A stretch of 64,000 nucleotides of DNA. It comes from Mactromeris polynyma. Taxonomy: Eukaryota; Mollusca; Bivalvia; Venerida; Mactridae. The position numbers were made by a program, and so were the translations under genes. Shown one piece after another: positions 1 through 12,558 of this stretch (positions are counted from its first letter, which is position 1; each line of letters begins with the position of its first letter). The stretch lies in the NCBI GenBank assembly GCA_032209605.1, contig JASFXZ010000026.1:7130001-7194000 (forward strand). Reading direction: 5' to 3'. Below the pieces are notes generated by a model. That model searched no databases. It saw only the letters and a list, made by a program, of their open reading frames with translations, and was not told the origin of the DNA.

Positions 1-437
1 TAACATCTTCTTTATCAATGAAATCTTGATGGACAACTTCCGATCAAACTATGACACTTTTTCATTATAGATAATGTAAACCAGCATAATGTAACAAAGA
101 AAACCTACAAACTTGAAACATGAATAACAAACTATTGATTGTGTAATTTTTTTGAAAAAAGAACAAAAAATTTACAGATGAATAAAACAAAAACTAAGTC
201 AAGATTTCAAACATTTACAACCCTGTGAAATATTGCTGTATTTAAACAATGACAAGATTTTTGCACAATGAAGTAAAATAAGAAGAAAATGACACTGTTT
301 TCAAACATATGTCAAAAATCTTCAACGAAGCTTTATTGGAAACACCTATAAGTGGGCACTGATATCCTTCATCGCATGCACATAACATTTCTTCAGGTGA
401 TAAACATGAATTTAACTGTCACTGATATGTCATAACA

Positions 438-715
438 GGGTTTTTTCAGCTGTTTCTATAGCCGTTACTGGGCTATATTCCCAATGCCAAAAAGTATATA
501 TTTTTTCACAATTTGAATGTTAAAATTCCCACTAAATCTGATGGTTAAATTTAGCCAAAAATTGACAAAGTTAGAAGCTTTTATCTCACTGGCAGTATAT
601 ACAAATAGCAATTTTGCTATAATTTCAGGACTTTTCCCCCAAAGTTTAACCCGCAAAAGTTTGAAGGGTATGTGTCATCTTCATACAGTAGCCAAACTAA
701 ACCCTGCATAATTAT
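438..715 (+). repeat. Dispersed repeat, copy 1 of 2
   Basis: Shares TTTTTTCAGCTGTTT, AAAAAGTATATATTTTTTC and GAAGGGTATG with 27902-28200 over about 270 bp, same orientation. Nature unknown; no coding signal. Confidence 0.75.
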
Positions 716-1525
716 GACTAAGCTATGAAATGGTTTACAAGATTCATAACATGAGTTATAGAAAAAATATCTAATAAATATAAAAGGAGAAATTTGTGCA
801 TGCAGTTTAAGTATAGAAATCTATCAATTGTGAGAGGTGACCTAAGGGCATCTGATACATAAACATGATAACAAAATCAACAAAAATGTGGAGATAGATA
901 AATGTATGATAAAATATCAATTTCTGTTAACATGTGAAGCTGGCAATGTGAAAGTATCATTATCAAGAACATTAGTGACATTGAAATGTAGTCTATCTAT
1001 GAACTATCCAGTTATAAACATGTGAGTCAAAAGTTTAAAACTAAGGTCAATAAATCAATGGACATTCCAGTGTGGATATAATTTTATGACAATTTGTAAA
1101 TTAATATACATAACATGTCAAAATGTTGACAGGTAGCAAATTAATTAATATTGTCAACGAATGAACTTTACACATTTATAAGTCAGTAACTCTGCTTTAA
1201 GTTTAAATAAGTGCAAAGGTATCTTCTAAGGTTACATAACTATATGAACAATATTAATTTGCCTAGTACTAAGCGTAACTATAATCAAAACTCAGCAACC
1301 ATATAAACCCATGTGAATTGTGATCCTTGTCTTGTCATTTCAAATGGCCAATGCATTATGCAGGGCTCTATATTTTTTAAACAGTAAGATAATTGTATCC
1401 ATCAACAAGAGAATGTCCCCAACAAGAGAATATGTCAAATTTGCCTGAATGTTTTCTAGGAAAAATTGGCCTGTAATATCAAATAATTCATTATCAATAC
1501 AGTCAATAATGAATATGAATCAAGC

Positions 1526-1684
1526 AGGGGTGTCAATAAGAGCCGGTAGCCGGTTAAATTACCAGATAAATTAAGCATCATCACATGGCTACTTTTCTTG
1601 TACAAGTGATCATAATTAAGGAGAGTACCCCAGACCCACTCTCTTGATGATTTCCCTTCTAATTCAAAAATAAGTGACACCCCT
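1526..1684. mobile_element. MITE with AGGGGTGTCA ends
   Basis: Ends AGGGGTGTCAATAAG and, reversed, AGGGGTGTCACTTAT. The interior shares GGCTACTTTTCTTGTA and TGATTTCCCT with a second copy at about 10575-10738. Confidence 0.75.
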
Positions 1685-2677
1685 TATCAAGGTGTGAAAT
1701 TATTCTCAGCAGCAATTAAAAGCAATGCAAGAATATCAGGTAAAAATGAAGGCCAAGCGAAAATTTGGTCTACCACCTTAAAAGCAGGAAGTTAACAATT
1801 TGAATTGTCACCTATTTTCATGACATCAGTAATGCAACGTTATCATAATGTATTTAAAAAAAGTTTTAAAGAGTAATTGTTTCAGTAAAATGCATTTCCA
1901 TAATAGTCTGAATGACTTCTAAATACACAGGTGTCATTACAGAACGTTTCCTTGATTTTGAGTCTGGGCGAAAAATTTGTATTCCAAGCAAGTGTGAAAG
2001 TGTATTCTTAGTGTACACCTGAATTGCATTTGCTACTCTTGTTTATTTGTCATTAATTAATATTAACTATGTCAAACAGTTCATCAAGGGAGAGAATTGT
2101 TTTATCATTAATAGTAGTATAGCATAAGACTGTACTAGTTAACTCCCTTGAACATTATAAATTACTACTAATTGTCAAAAATAAGTTTTGATGACGTCAA
2201 GTTTAAACATCTAAATTTAAAAAAGCAGCAAAATAACAGTAAATTAATATTGTTGAATTCGACAATTTGATGGTTATTTATGATTTATTGAAAATGATCA
2301 ATAGCAAGCACAACTGTCACACGATCAAAACCTATCAAGACAAAATGACTCACAATGACTGAAGTTTCGTAAATCAAGGACAAAAGTCAACTTTTGAGAA
2401 ATACTGCAGCACTTTATGTTGAGCAAAATGTCTCACATTCTCATGGTCTGGATCTCTCAGCATATGACACGAAAAAGTTAAGACACTCAGTATTTGTTTA
2501 ACAATGACAACAAGTCGCGAAAACACATTGCGTTGCATAAATTTCCACAATATCAAACCGCAATAAACGCGTTTGACGAACATGCTATGGAAACGTAATG
2601 ATACATATATGACCAGCTTTGAAAGTTTTCTGCTCATTTTATAGCATTTAGCTTAAATGTTCTTACTAACACTTACC

Positions 2678-2692
2678 GGAGTTGTTCATTTT
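2678..2692 (-). other. Possible first coding exon of a gene running off to the left
   Basis: On the minus strand ATGAACAACTCCG is followed by a strong donor GTAAGTG. I found no convincing next exon in 1-2600, so this may be chance. Confidence 0.2.
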
Positions 2693-2797
2693 CGGTTTCC
2701 AATTACTTCATTTTTTCTGTGCTCGATTCAGCGTCATCTCTGTTCTCAAACTCCGAATCTCAGTGATCTCCCTTTATAAAGTACAGAGACATCAGCC

Positions 2798-3027
2798 CAG
2801 CGTTCGGTTACGGCTATCAGCCCAATCGTTTCGTAACGTTTTGCAATTTGGTTCCCGTGTGCAGCCAATGTGATACGGTTGACAAGGGATACAATACAAA
2901 ACGTTCGCCACTGATAGCCGTAACTGAGGGCAGCGTTCAGTTACGGCTATCAGTTGCGAACGTTTTGTATTGTATCCCTGACCCACCGCATCACATTGCC
3001 TGCACATGGGGAACCAAATTGCACTAG
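2798..3027. mobile_element. MITE with GCGTTCAGTTACGGC ends, head-to-head pair
   Basis: Copy 1 (2798-2935) has inverted ends GCGTTCGGTTACGGCTATC and GATAGCCGTAACTGA. A second, inverted and partial copy (2933-3027) follows directly and repeats the interior (GGGGAACCAAATTGCA against TGCAATTTGGTTCCC), so the whole makes a large palindrome. Confidence 0.75.
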
Positions 3028-3119
3028 ATATTGGTTCCAGTCACAAGTTAACGTTTTAACAGTATATCTTGTTATTTTTCGTGTTTTTTTTATATATTCA
3101 TAAGATATCGATTGGCATT

Positions 3120-3171
3120 GCTCAAATCAAAGACCTAAATACCATAATGGTATTTAGGTCTTTGCTCAAAT
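3120..3171. repeat. Perfect 17-bp-arm palindrome flanked by direct repeats
   Basis: CAAAGACCTAAATACCA and TGGTATTTAGGTCTTTG (3128-3144, 3148-3164) form a hairpin with a TAA loop. CTCAAAT flanks it on each side (3121-3127, 3165-3171). Confidence 0.9.
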
Positions 3172-3317
3172 CATATTTCAGAGAAATAAGGCAAATTAAC
3201 AAGCAGTGCGATGACAATTTTATTCAAATACCCATCATCACGTTTGTGAAGACAGTAAATAATATACTGCGTGTGGAGATAAGCGTAGTGAGAAGTTTGT
3301 CAAAATTCTGGTATCGG

Positions 3318-3412
3318 GACAACTCGACCCATAACCAACTCGACCCCTACTATTTACCCTGACCAACTCGACCCCTATTTTCCAATTTTTAGGCAAGTCA
3401 ACTCGACCCCTC
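3318..3412. repeat. Four CAACTCGACCC repeats
   Basis: CAACTCGACCC occurs four times within 95 bp with irregular spacing. No coding or known element context. Confidence 0.7.
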
Positions 3413-4861
3413 TTTTTTCTATTGTAATAAATGAAGATGTTAGAACATCTAAAAACATGTATGACCAAATATGGGAATATGCTTATAGAAATGCAATTTC
3501 AGGAATGTGGTATTCATTTATCGTTTGTGGCCAAATATGCGCATGCACTTGAACTGCAATTAATTTAGAATCTCCTATTCTCCTTAATTGTTTTGATAAT
3601 CGACCAGCCAATTCCTTATTGCTCCATATCTATAGATATTTAACCTCACATCGCATTAAAGCTTTGTATGCTAGTGTTTCCTTGGGTACTGTATGTGTAG
3701 ACCTGTATCACGGACATATGGTTTATATGTCTGTACCTGTATTGTCTTGAGAATGTGGCGTTTTATAATGAGGTAGTTTAATTTATGTGTCATTTGCTGA
3801 AAAATATGTTACACTTTTATATACTTTTATGCTTGAAAAGTAAGCGGAACCAAGTTCGTATTATGATTAGTTTAGCGTTATGCTTTCATATTATCATGTG
3901 TGTGTGTTTGTTTGACTGTTATACAAACGAGTGCTTTAAAAGAACTTTGCTTCTGTCTTAGTAACGTGTGTACATGTATACAGAGAATTGTTTACCTGAT
4001 ATTGATTAATGTATTACACATGTAACGTATTTATTTGTATGTAAGTTGGTGTAAAAAGTTACTGTTGTAAAAGTCATTTATATAAGTACCGACAACACAT
4101 CAGTATAGTCATTAGTTACACCAGCTATTGCCTTGATAACTTGATCAATGCATCTTTTTGGTAAATTTAATATGTTTTGTACACCTTCTCTATTTAACAC
4201 CTTTACATTATATGAAATCATTACATTTTGGAATCATGTTGTTTCAATTTTGAGAGAATATGTAACTATACTTCATCTTTCATCAAATTATTCAGGATTT
4301 ATAATAACCTGACAATGATTATGATGTCAAGGATAATAATGTTAACCTGGGATCTGTTTGGGAAGGCATTGTCTTGCGAGTGTAACATTCACAGTGACAA
4401 CTTATTTTTTCATTTATATATTTAGACCCTCTGTATGGATGTGAACTTTAACATCTTTTTGCACAATGGGAACGTGGTCTGCTTTAGGAAACATTATCAG
4501 TGTTCTAAGTAGAAAGAAAACTACCTTGCGGTCAGAAAGAATGGTGACAAATATTCAAACCCTACATTCGTACTTTTTGTTAGCTGTGTGTAGGCGCGAA
4601 AATATAGTTCTAATTGTAGTTTGTGATCATCAAACACCATCGTAAAATCTAGTGCGTTCATTGACCGAGATCCAGTCAAATCAAATTCGTCCTTTTTTTA
4701 GATATGACATCAATACAAAATAGTTCGTTCATAATATGATGTTTAGACTTAAAAAACGTGGCAATTATCTTCAAAAGTAATAAAATTTTATCAATAATAT
4801 AAAATAACTGGAGTTAATGTAAATTGTAAACAAAAACTGTGCGAAAAGGACTTTTTCGCAA

Positions 4862-4874
4862 ACGCGTCACGCGT
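4862..4874. promoter_or_regulatory. Two ACGCGT motifs just upstream of the cyclin L start
   Basis: ACGCGT occurs at 4862-4867 and 4869-4874, 38-50 bases before the cyclin L ATG. The hexamer equals the yeast MluI cell-cycle box core. In an animal it may simply be a CpG-containing 5' UTR motif, and the transcription start is not visible. Confidence 0.25.
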
Positions 4875-4911
4875 ATGAATACAAATTTCGTAGAAATTAC
4901 GTTTGTCCAAG

Positions 4912-7900
4912 ATGGCGGAAACGAAAGGCCCCACGATGGAAAGAGATTTCAGTAAAGTTATTTTAACGCTTGAAAATGTCCTTATACCTGACGATAAGTT
5001 GTCACCTACGCCTTCAATGCAAGATGGTCTAGAGTTAGAAACCGAAACAGACCTGAGAATCCTCGGATGTGAGCTTATCCAGACATCGGGAATTTTGCTC
5101 AAGTTGCCGCAGGTTCGTTTCCTTTTGTTCTTGAAAATGTTCGATATATTTTCCCCGTTTTATTGGTATAATAATAAAGTTTCATTTCGATAAATATTAT
5201 GTCTACTGTTTTCATTTCAGGTGGCTATGGCTACTGGTCAGGTTCTGTTTCAAAGATTCTACTACTCAAAGTCGTTCGTGAAACACAACATGGAGGTAAG
5301 GCGAACGAGCGGAGCGCGTGATACTGAGTAATTAATGCTGGGTACACAGAGTAAATAAATGCTGCATACCATAAGTCTGTATTTTTCTCTGATTAGAAAT
5401 CGGGTTTTGTCACTTTGTGGTTGTTTAAGTTTTCAAATACTACATTCTTTGATAAAGACAAGTTGTCGATCATCATCTTGAAGGCTTGAGACTGAGTTTA
5501 CACAGTTCAACCAGTTCAAAACCAGTGCCCATGTAGTCAAACGTTTTCTACAGAGTTATGTAGGTAATGAATTTGAGAAGTTTCTAGTCCGGAACCATAT
5601 TATTGAAGGTCCATGTGCACTATCATGTTACATAGTAAATAAGTATGTAACCAGTAGACCGTCATAGTTCGATGAAGCAGTTGATTTTTCTTCCAATATT
5701 GTACAGGGCTCACTCATTATGTTACTCTGCATGATAATGTAGCCCGTTTTTGTTTGTGGTATTTCTAGTTCAACAATATTTCTACAGATTTATTATTTAT
5801 CAAATTATCTTTTCAAAGGTTTTAGCCATGGCTTGTGTAAACCTTGCATCGAAGATAGAAGAATGTCCTCGGAGAATCAGGGACGTAATTAACACATTCC
5901 ACCATATAAAGCAAGTCAGAAATCAGAAGTAAGATTTTTTTTACTTTTTGTCCCTGAGTGCTGTGATATTTTCTATGGCCCCTAGATAATCATCATCATA
6001 ATCCGTTTTGTCGTACTTATAAACTAGAGTGAAATAGATAACACGTTCGGCTATATGTCATTATTTGGAATCATAAATATTCAAAAAGCTTTGAGCAAAT
6101 TTAGATGCACATTGGTATATATTTCCGTACAGCAATGTTTGAAGAATAGCATTTCATTGTTTCAAGGATTTCATGCATGTTATATTTTAGAATATTTTCA
6201 TTTTTGAATTTCAGGACCATACATGCATTAGTGTTAGATCAAAACTATATTAACCTAAAAAATCAAGTGATCAAGGCAGAAAGAAGAGTGCTGAAAGAAC
6301 TTGGATTCTGTGTTCATGTGAAGCATCCTCATAAGGTAGTTATTTTATGTGTAAATATTCTATATGTTTAACTATGTGAGAAATCTTGTATGTCACGTAC
6401 TGTTTTCAGCGTATAGATAGTTCCCACATTTACAATATTTACCTCCCTTGTTCTGAATTGTCGGCCTGTTGATAGGCAAATTTCCTTAAAGTTTATAGGG
6501 AATATAATGTAAACGTTGATAAACTAATCAGATATAAACAAATAACTTATTCTTTATGCTCATGTGGGTAGTTGGGAGTTAGTTGAAGAAAAAGTGGTTG
6601 TCACATGCAAATTATCTTCGTATTTTCTCAACTATCACATATTTGGAAATTACTCCCTATAAGGGCTTACCAGTTTTGCCAATCAAAATGGCTGAAGATT
6701 AAGAACAAGGGGGGGGAAATATTGTAGATGTGGGAAATATCTATTGTGTTGGATAATGCACAGGGTTTCTTATCAGATACAAATAAACTCTTGAATGAGA
6801 CCCTGTGTCATGTGCATACTTTTACCGTTTTCTTTTAGAATTTTAGTTAGCTGACTAGCAGAACAAGCTTCTGCTTTCATTAGCAATTAAGAAGTAAAGG
6901 TTCCTCTTGTTGAAGTAAAACAGCTAGATGTTGTCCAGTTTATGCGCTGATTGTACTTGAACAGGTGGTATGTACTACACAGTCAGGGTTACTTGCACGA
7001 TATGCTCCGTGTGGTTCAAGGTTGCTCCCTTTGTATGGTTGAATCCTTATAAATTTGTAGTTCATTTCTTGCAGGTTATTGTGATGTATCTGCAAGTGTT
7101 GGAATCTAACCAAAACCAAAAATTGGCGCAGTGTGCTTGGTAAGTTGAAGAGTTTCTGAAAGTTTGTCTTATTTTGTTTATGACTTGTACAAAGACAGGA
7201 CTCGAGCTGGAGTTGTGGCAAGATTTGAATGACTTGTGTTAAGACATTTCTCCACATAACTATTAAAAATCATAACTAACAGAGGTTAACCGTGCTTACT
7301 GTTGTTATGAAATGTTTAATAAAGGTGGTTTAAATCTGATTCCAGATTGAGTATTGACTTTGAAACAATGCAATATTTCTGTCAAATATTCATGCGTTTC
7401 TGTAGTCCTGATTTTTTCTTAGATGGGTACAGGCTTTACCCAATCAGATTTTGGATGGAACCAACAGTCATAATTTTCCCTATTCAGAGCTGGGAGGGAA
7501 TTGTTTCTTTGTGGACAAGGAAATGTTTATCAGAGAAAAGAATTTTGGAGAATAGGGGGAATTTGGAAAATCTATTTTCTGAAAAAAGGGTGTACATATT
7601 TGATTGCTTGTTTCTTTTTATTGTCAAAATGATAATGTCTAGGGGTTTATTATTTGAATCTGAATGAAGGACACCTCAGGTACCGACCAAATTTATCATT
7701 TTCCCAATTTTCTTGGGAATATATGATTGATTATTTGGCGTTTGATGGAGTTTAAGGTTAGGTATCCTGTGGTATTGATAGTAAGTAAGTACTAAAACCT
7801 TTTGTTAATTTTTTTTGCCAAAAATTGTATCCAAAATTATTGATATGATGTTGTTAGTTCTATTTATGTATAGAAAGCTATTTTGAACCATTTTCATGAA

Positions 7901-10900
7901 GAAGTTGTTTTTTGTTACGTGTCTGTGTATTATGCTGTATACATATTAACTCTCATTTTTCCTTTTTGCCTACCCCTTATTAGGTGGGTAGCCAGAAAAC
8001 TTGTCACCCCAAAATTGCCAATGTCAGAACAAGGTGAAATGCAGCATTGCTCTTGATGCAAAAGGCCTCACCTCAGTGTGCGTGACAGATATGAGTTGAC
8101 GAGAGCTATCACCAGTCTGCCAACTTGGTTCAATACTCCAGGACAGCTGTGCCTCTTAACTGGACTGTGATGTAAGCTATGCTTGGACAATATATTGGAT
8201 GGACAATTATCATCAACAAACACCAGTCCAGGGATGTTATTATCAAGGAGAAAATAGTGTTAAGATATCCGTGGATTAAATGAATGGAATTCAGATGGAA
8301 ATCAGAAAACTGCCCTTAAGAATTAATGTTTCATGTAAAATGCACTGTAACAATTGCATTCTTAGTTTTTCGTAGGCATTTAAATGCAAAACTAGTAACA
8401 GTCTTTGAAAATAATAATTTACCTAAAGATAAACACTTGGCTAGGGGTGGAATATAAGTACATTTGAGTGGCCATGAAAGGTTAGTTAGCCAAACATGTG
8501 CTTCTAATATTTCAGTCATTAGAATTTCAGATTCACTGAGAAAAACGTGGCACTGTGTGCTGTGATGAAGACAGTTGTATTTCCAAACAGTACAGTACCT
8601 GCTGACTGGGTGGTCTGGTAACTTTATGTGCGGTTTTAAGTAGAGTTTGTTGGTCGAAAGGCAAGCTTTTAACAATGGCAACTGGGTGGATTCTGTTATT
8701 TTTTAGTTGGACTTGCATGTTTAATTCCTTTTGTTTTCTAGTGATTTTGGATGTATGTACTTCATGCAATTATTGATCACAGGTGAGCATTTCATTTTGT
8801 TACCTTGAAAATGTCCAGAAGTGTGTTTGTCTGATTATATAGTATACTTAACGCCATTAAAAACGCAACCAAAACATAATTTCATAAAATTAATCAATAA
8901 CGAAATAAAAAATCATTGTTGTAGAGTTCAAAAATGTTTTGAACAAGAATTAAAACATAGATAACTGTAACACGCTTTTGAAAGTTGGTACTACAAAATG
9001 ACGCTTAGTTCAAATAGTTGCGTTTTTAATGGTGTCAAGTATATTTTCGTGTTTTCAAATTGAAAAGTGTCAAAAGCAATCTTATTTGTGAAACTGGTTC
9101 AAAATCTTTCATACTAAATTTACCAGTAGAAAACTAGCTTTTATGTTCTTGCTTTTGGCTTCTATACTTCAAAAGAAAATTACTGTTATTTTCACAATTT
9201 TGAATTATTTGGCCCTTAATTGAACATGATGTTTTACACCAAGTATTGCCCAAAGCATTTACATCAAAGGAAGTTTCTGCTGCTTATTGATACATGTTTT
9301 GCTTTGACAGGTATTTGGCATTAGGTTCACATGACATTTATTTATATTTCTCTATCTTCAGGAATTACATGAATGACAGTTTTAGAACGGATGTGTTTGT
9401 TCGATATGATCCAGAGACAATTGCTTGCGCTTGTATCTGGCTAGCTGCTCGTCAGTTACAGGTAGGTGTCTTAATTTTGGTAATCTAATGTTCTATATGT
9501 TTTCAATATATTTTGTCTTATTGCATAAACATTGATGAAAATTAGTGGCTTGAAATATCAGGTTTGAACGTATTTCATATTTTGGAATTTAGTCGCAAAT
9601 TTCCTGTCCTTGATGTTCAGAACATGATGTTATACTTCTGTTGAGATTCAGTTTTGGTATATTACTCTCCACGGAAGTTGATATAGACAGTTGATGTTGG
9701 ATATTTAGAGTATGTTAATTAAAAATATTATTTGTAAATGTATCAGATTCAAATTTTTAACTGGTGTAATCATACACATACTTATAACATTGCTTTTCAT
9801 TGCAGGTGCCTTTACCCAACAATCCTCCGTGGTTTGAATTGTTTGGTGTTGATGAAGAAGATATTAAAGAAATATGCCTCACAATACTCAGATTGTATGC
9901 CAGAAAGAAGGTAAGTACCTAAGGGATGCTTCTTTTCCTGTAAGTTATATTGTGTGCAAAAAAGAAATTAGCAGTTGTCCTTCTTATGAACTAAAATCTC
10001 TGGTATCTTTTTCGTTGTTTAGCCAGATCTGTTGATGAGAAATGATTTTAATATACGTAAGCGCATATCGATTGCTGTGAGTTTTTCTGCACAGTTTGCA
10101 TTTTGTAAAAAACAAAAGTCTTGTCAGATATAACCAAAAAACCAGCAAGTAGTGGTGTAAATTTAATGGGCTCTCAAATTTTTACTCTAATTCAAATAAT
10201 GATTTGGTGATACTAAGATGGTATGAAATACTCACAGAATGTTGAAGTTATGTATTTGACTCCATTTTTAGCCAAACCCAGATGCTCTGGAGAAGAAAGT
10301 AAATGCAGCAAGAACTTTACAGCTGGAAGCCAAGAAAAAAGCTAAAGGTCTGTTTTCTGAAAGAGACACTCCCAATTCTACCCCAAGACAAGGTATACAG
10401 CAAGCATATCTGATATCTAATTTGAGGACTCAACGCAACACTGTCATAACTCCTATATAAACACAAAGGAGTTATAACAGTGTTGCGATGAGCCCTAGAT
10501 ATACAGGCATGAAATTTTGCGGATTTGACGTATACAAGGGCCGTTTTTGAGACAATTAAAACCAACTTAGATGGTTAAAAGCCGGGAGATTCAGTGGCCC
10601 CTGGACCCCTTGTTGAATTTTCAGCTGATTCCCGGCTACTTTTCTTGTATGAATGATCATAATGAAGGGATTACCCTGCAGACCCCTGCCCTCTATTGGT
10701 GATTTCCCTGCTACTTCAAGAATTAGTGATACCCCTGGGTATGTCTGAGACTTCCTATTGGTGTGTTATTGTTCAAACCCATATATATTCCTCAATACAA
10801 GTTGTGTAAAACTCATTGCTTATTGCCACATTATTTGTCATTTGTTTAGGTTCCCCGAAGAATGTGAGCCCTAATCCAAACACATTGATAGGAGAGTTGA

Positions 10901-12558
10901 AAAGACGTATCAAGAAAGAAAAGGATGAGAAAGATGAAAGGTAAGTCGCGTTGTTAAAGAATTACTTGTTTCAAATTAAAAAAGCCTTGAACAAAACGGC
11001 TGCAGATTATTTTTATGCACAGAGCACTATACAGCTATTGGGGACTGACGCCCATACGCGCTTACGGGAGAATTTAGGGGTTTTAAAAGATAAAAAGGGT
11101 ATTTTAATCACATGATTTATTTTATTTAATTGAATATGATAAATATACAGGACTTTCTGACAAATGTTTTTAATATGTTAAAAGAAATTCAAACTAATGA
11201 AAATTTCTTTTGCTGTGAGGGAAATTTTAATGGAAGTAATGGGGGAAATACTGTTTTAGTAGGGAAATGGTCAACATAAAACAACCCCAAAATGGCCAAA
11301 TGATTGCCATGACATATTTGGTACAAATATAATATGCCTGATTTTATTGTATTATCTGAAGTAATAAATATTATTTGTTTATTAAATAATACATTGAAAC
11401 CTTTGGGATGTGTTGAGATCGAGTCATTAGTATCTGAGTCATTAAACTTGCTGATATTCTCATTGGTTCTTCCATCAGTGCATTGGTTCAAACTTTTTAT
11501 ATGATCTCATCAAATTTTGCTTGTTTTTGCTGTCTAGCATTCATTCCATTGTGTCCTTAGTTTGAACCATTCTGCCCAAAGCCCTGGGCTAGGAAAAGTT
11601 GATTTGAACAAGCACAAAATTGTCATAGTTCAGATAAAACAGAGATTTTGTATATAAAGCAAAATAATTTACTTGCCCATCTTGTAGAGCCTGCTTTTTT
11701 TGGAGTGTTATGAGTGTTTATAATTAATTTCAGTGACAGACAAAAGAGAAGAAGAAATGGCGTGTCTAGAAGTCGATCAAGAAGTCATTCTCGGTAAGTT
11801 GTTAGCATTGTAGTTAAAATTATTGCATTAACATAGAATGGTTGTCAGTGCAAGTTATTAAATGTTCATTTACCAAAAATAAAGAGCTACGGTAACCTAC
11901 AGGAATTGATGGTGTGTATGAAAATAATATGTTCCAGTTGTACATAATAAGCTTCCACTTTCATAAGTTTAAACAGAATGCTTTTCTGGATATTTCAAGG
12001 TTTTTTCAGACAACGGTCAAACAGGTCTTGTGCTTGTTGTTAGGTCCTTGTCCAATTGTCGGGCAAAGTAGCAAGTTACCATGCAAACCCAATAAATAGA
12101 AAACAATTTCTAAAAATTCTTTATCAGGCTATAACCACAAGTTTCTCTGACCAAAAACTATTTCATATTTTAGCTCGTCACGTTCAAGATCCAGTAGAAG
12201 TTACAGTCCTATACCAAAGAAGAGAAAACGTCACAGTCAAAGTCCCTCCAGAAAATCTAAGAAAGACAAATATTCACCAGATAGGAGAGCTGGCAAAGAT
12301 ATTCACAAATCCAGAAAAAGGAAACATCGATCTCGTAGCAGGAGTTTCTCATACAGTCCGTCCTCGGATCACAAATCTAGTCATAAAAAGAGGTCGAAAG
12401 ATAAGGAGCGTGATTACAAAGACCGTGACTATAAGGAGAACAAGGACAGATATTATTCGCCTGATAGACACTCGCGCAAACATCGCAATGGACACCATCT
12501 TAGTCCCTCACGTGATCGTATTGACAAGTATGACAAATATGACAAGTACAGAAGATGA
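4912..12558 (+). CDS. CCNL1: Cyclin L (CCNL1/CCNL2 orthologue), 11 coding exons, 477 aa
   Basis: Exons, all with GT-AG introns and matching phase: 4912-5112, 5221-5295, 5819-5928, 6215-6335, 7075-7139, 9362-9461, 9806-9910, 10272-10392, 10850-10940, 11734-11793, 12174-12558 (stop TGA). The product closely matches animal cyclin L from memory: [43 protein letters not shown] and [14 protein letters not shown] are all present. The two-lobed cyclin fold covers roughly residues 40-260. A basic linker follows, then from about residue 330 an RS/KH-rich tail ([20 protein letters not shown]) ending in repeated DKY. Cyclin L partners CDK11 (and CDK12/13-class kinases) in nuclear speckles and couples transcription to splicing; that is family knowledge. 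The start is the ATG in CAAGATGG, a good Kozak context. The 477 aa compares with about 520 in human, the tail being shorter. CCNL1 and CCNL2 arose in vertebrates, so the symbol stands for both. Confidence 0.96.
6540..6745 (+). repeat. Dispersed repeat in cyclin L intron 4
   Basis: Shares CACATATTTGGAAATTACTC and CCCTATAAGGGCTTA with 54058-54250 over about 190 bp, same orientation. Contains AATGGCTGA and a G run. Confidence 0.8.
8845..9041. mobile_element. MITE with 26-bp inverted ends in cyclin L intron 5
   Basis: Both ends share CCATTAAAAACGCAAC; the outer bases are TACTTAACG and, reversed, TACTTGACA. TA flanks both sides. 197 bp, no coding frame. Confidence 0.87.
10426..10495. mobile_element. 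Short hairpin MITE in cyclin L intron 8
   Basis: Arms of 29 bp (10426-10454 and 10467-10495) share CGCAACACTGT and ATAACTCCT, with a 12-base loop. It begins 33 bp after the exon 8 donor. Confidence 0.8.
10575..10738. mobile_element. Diverged copy of the AGGGGTGTCA MITE in cyclin L intron 8
   Basis: Shares GGCTACTTTTCTTGTA, TGATCATAAT and TGATTTCCCT in order with 1526-1684. The right end is AGTGATACCCCTG; the left end is eroded. Confidence 0.7.

Larger units (their letters stand above)
1..2650. other. No supported gene
   Basis: AT-rich sequence with stops in all frames. It holds only the dispersed repeat at 438 and the MITE at 1526. An 87-codon minus-strand frame at 2374-2637 has no recognisable motif. 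Confidence 0.6.

Noticed and set aside
2374..2637. 87-codon minus-strand frame as an exon
   Set aside because: No family motif, no convincing acceptor, and no joining exon. Left as unassigned.
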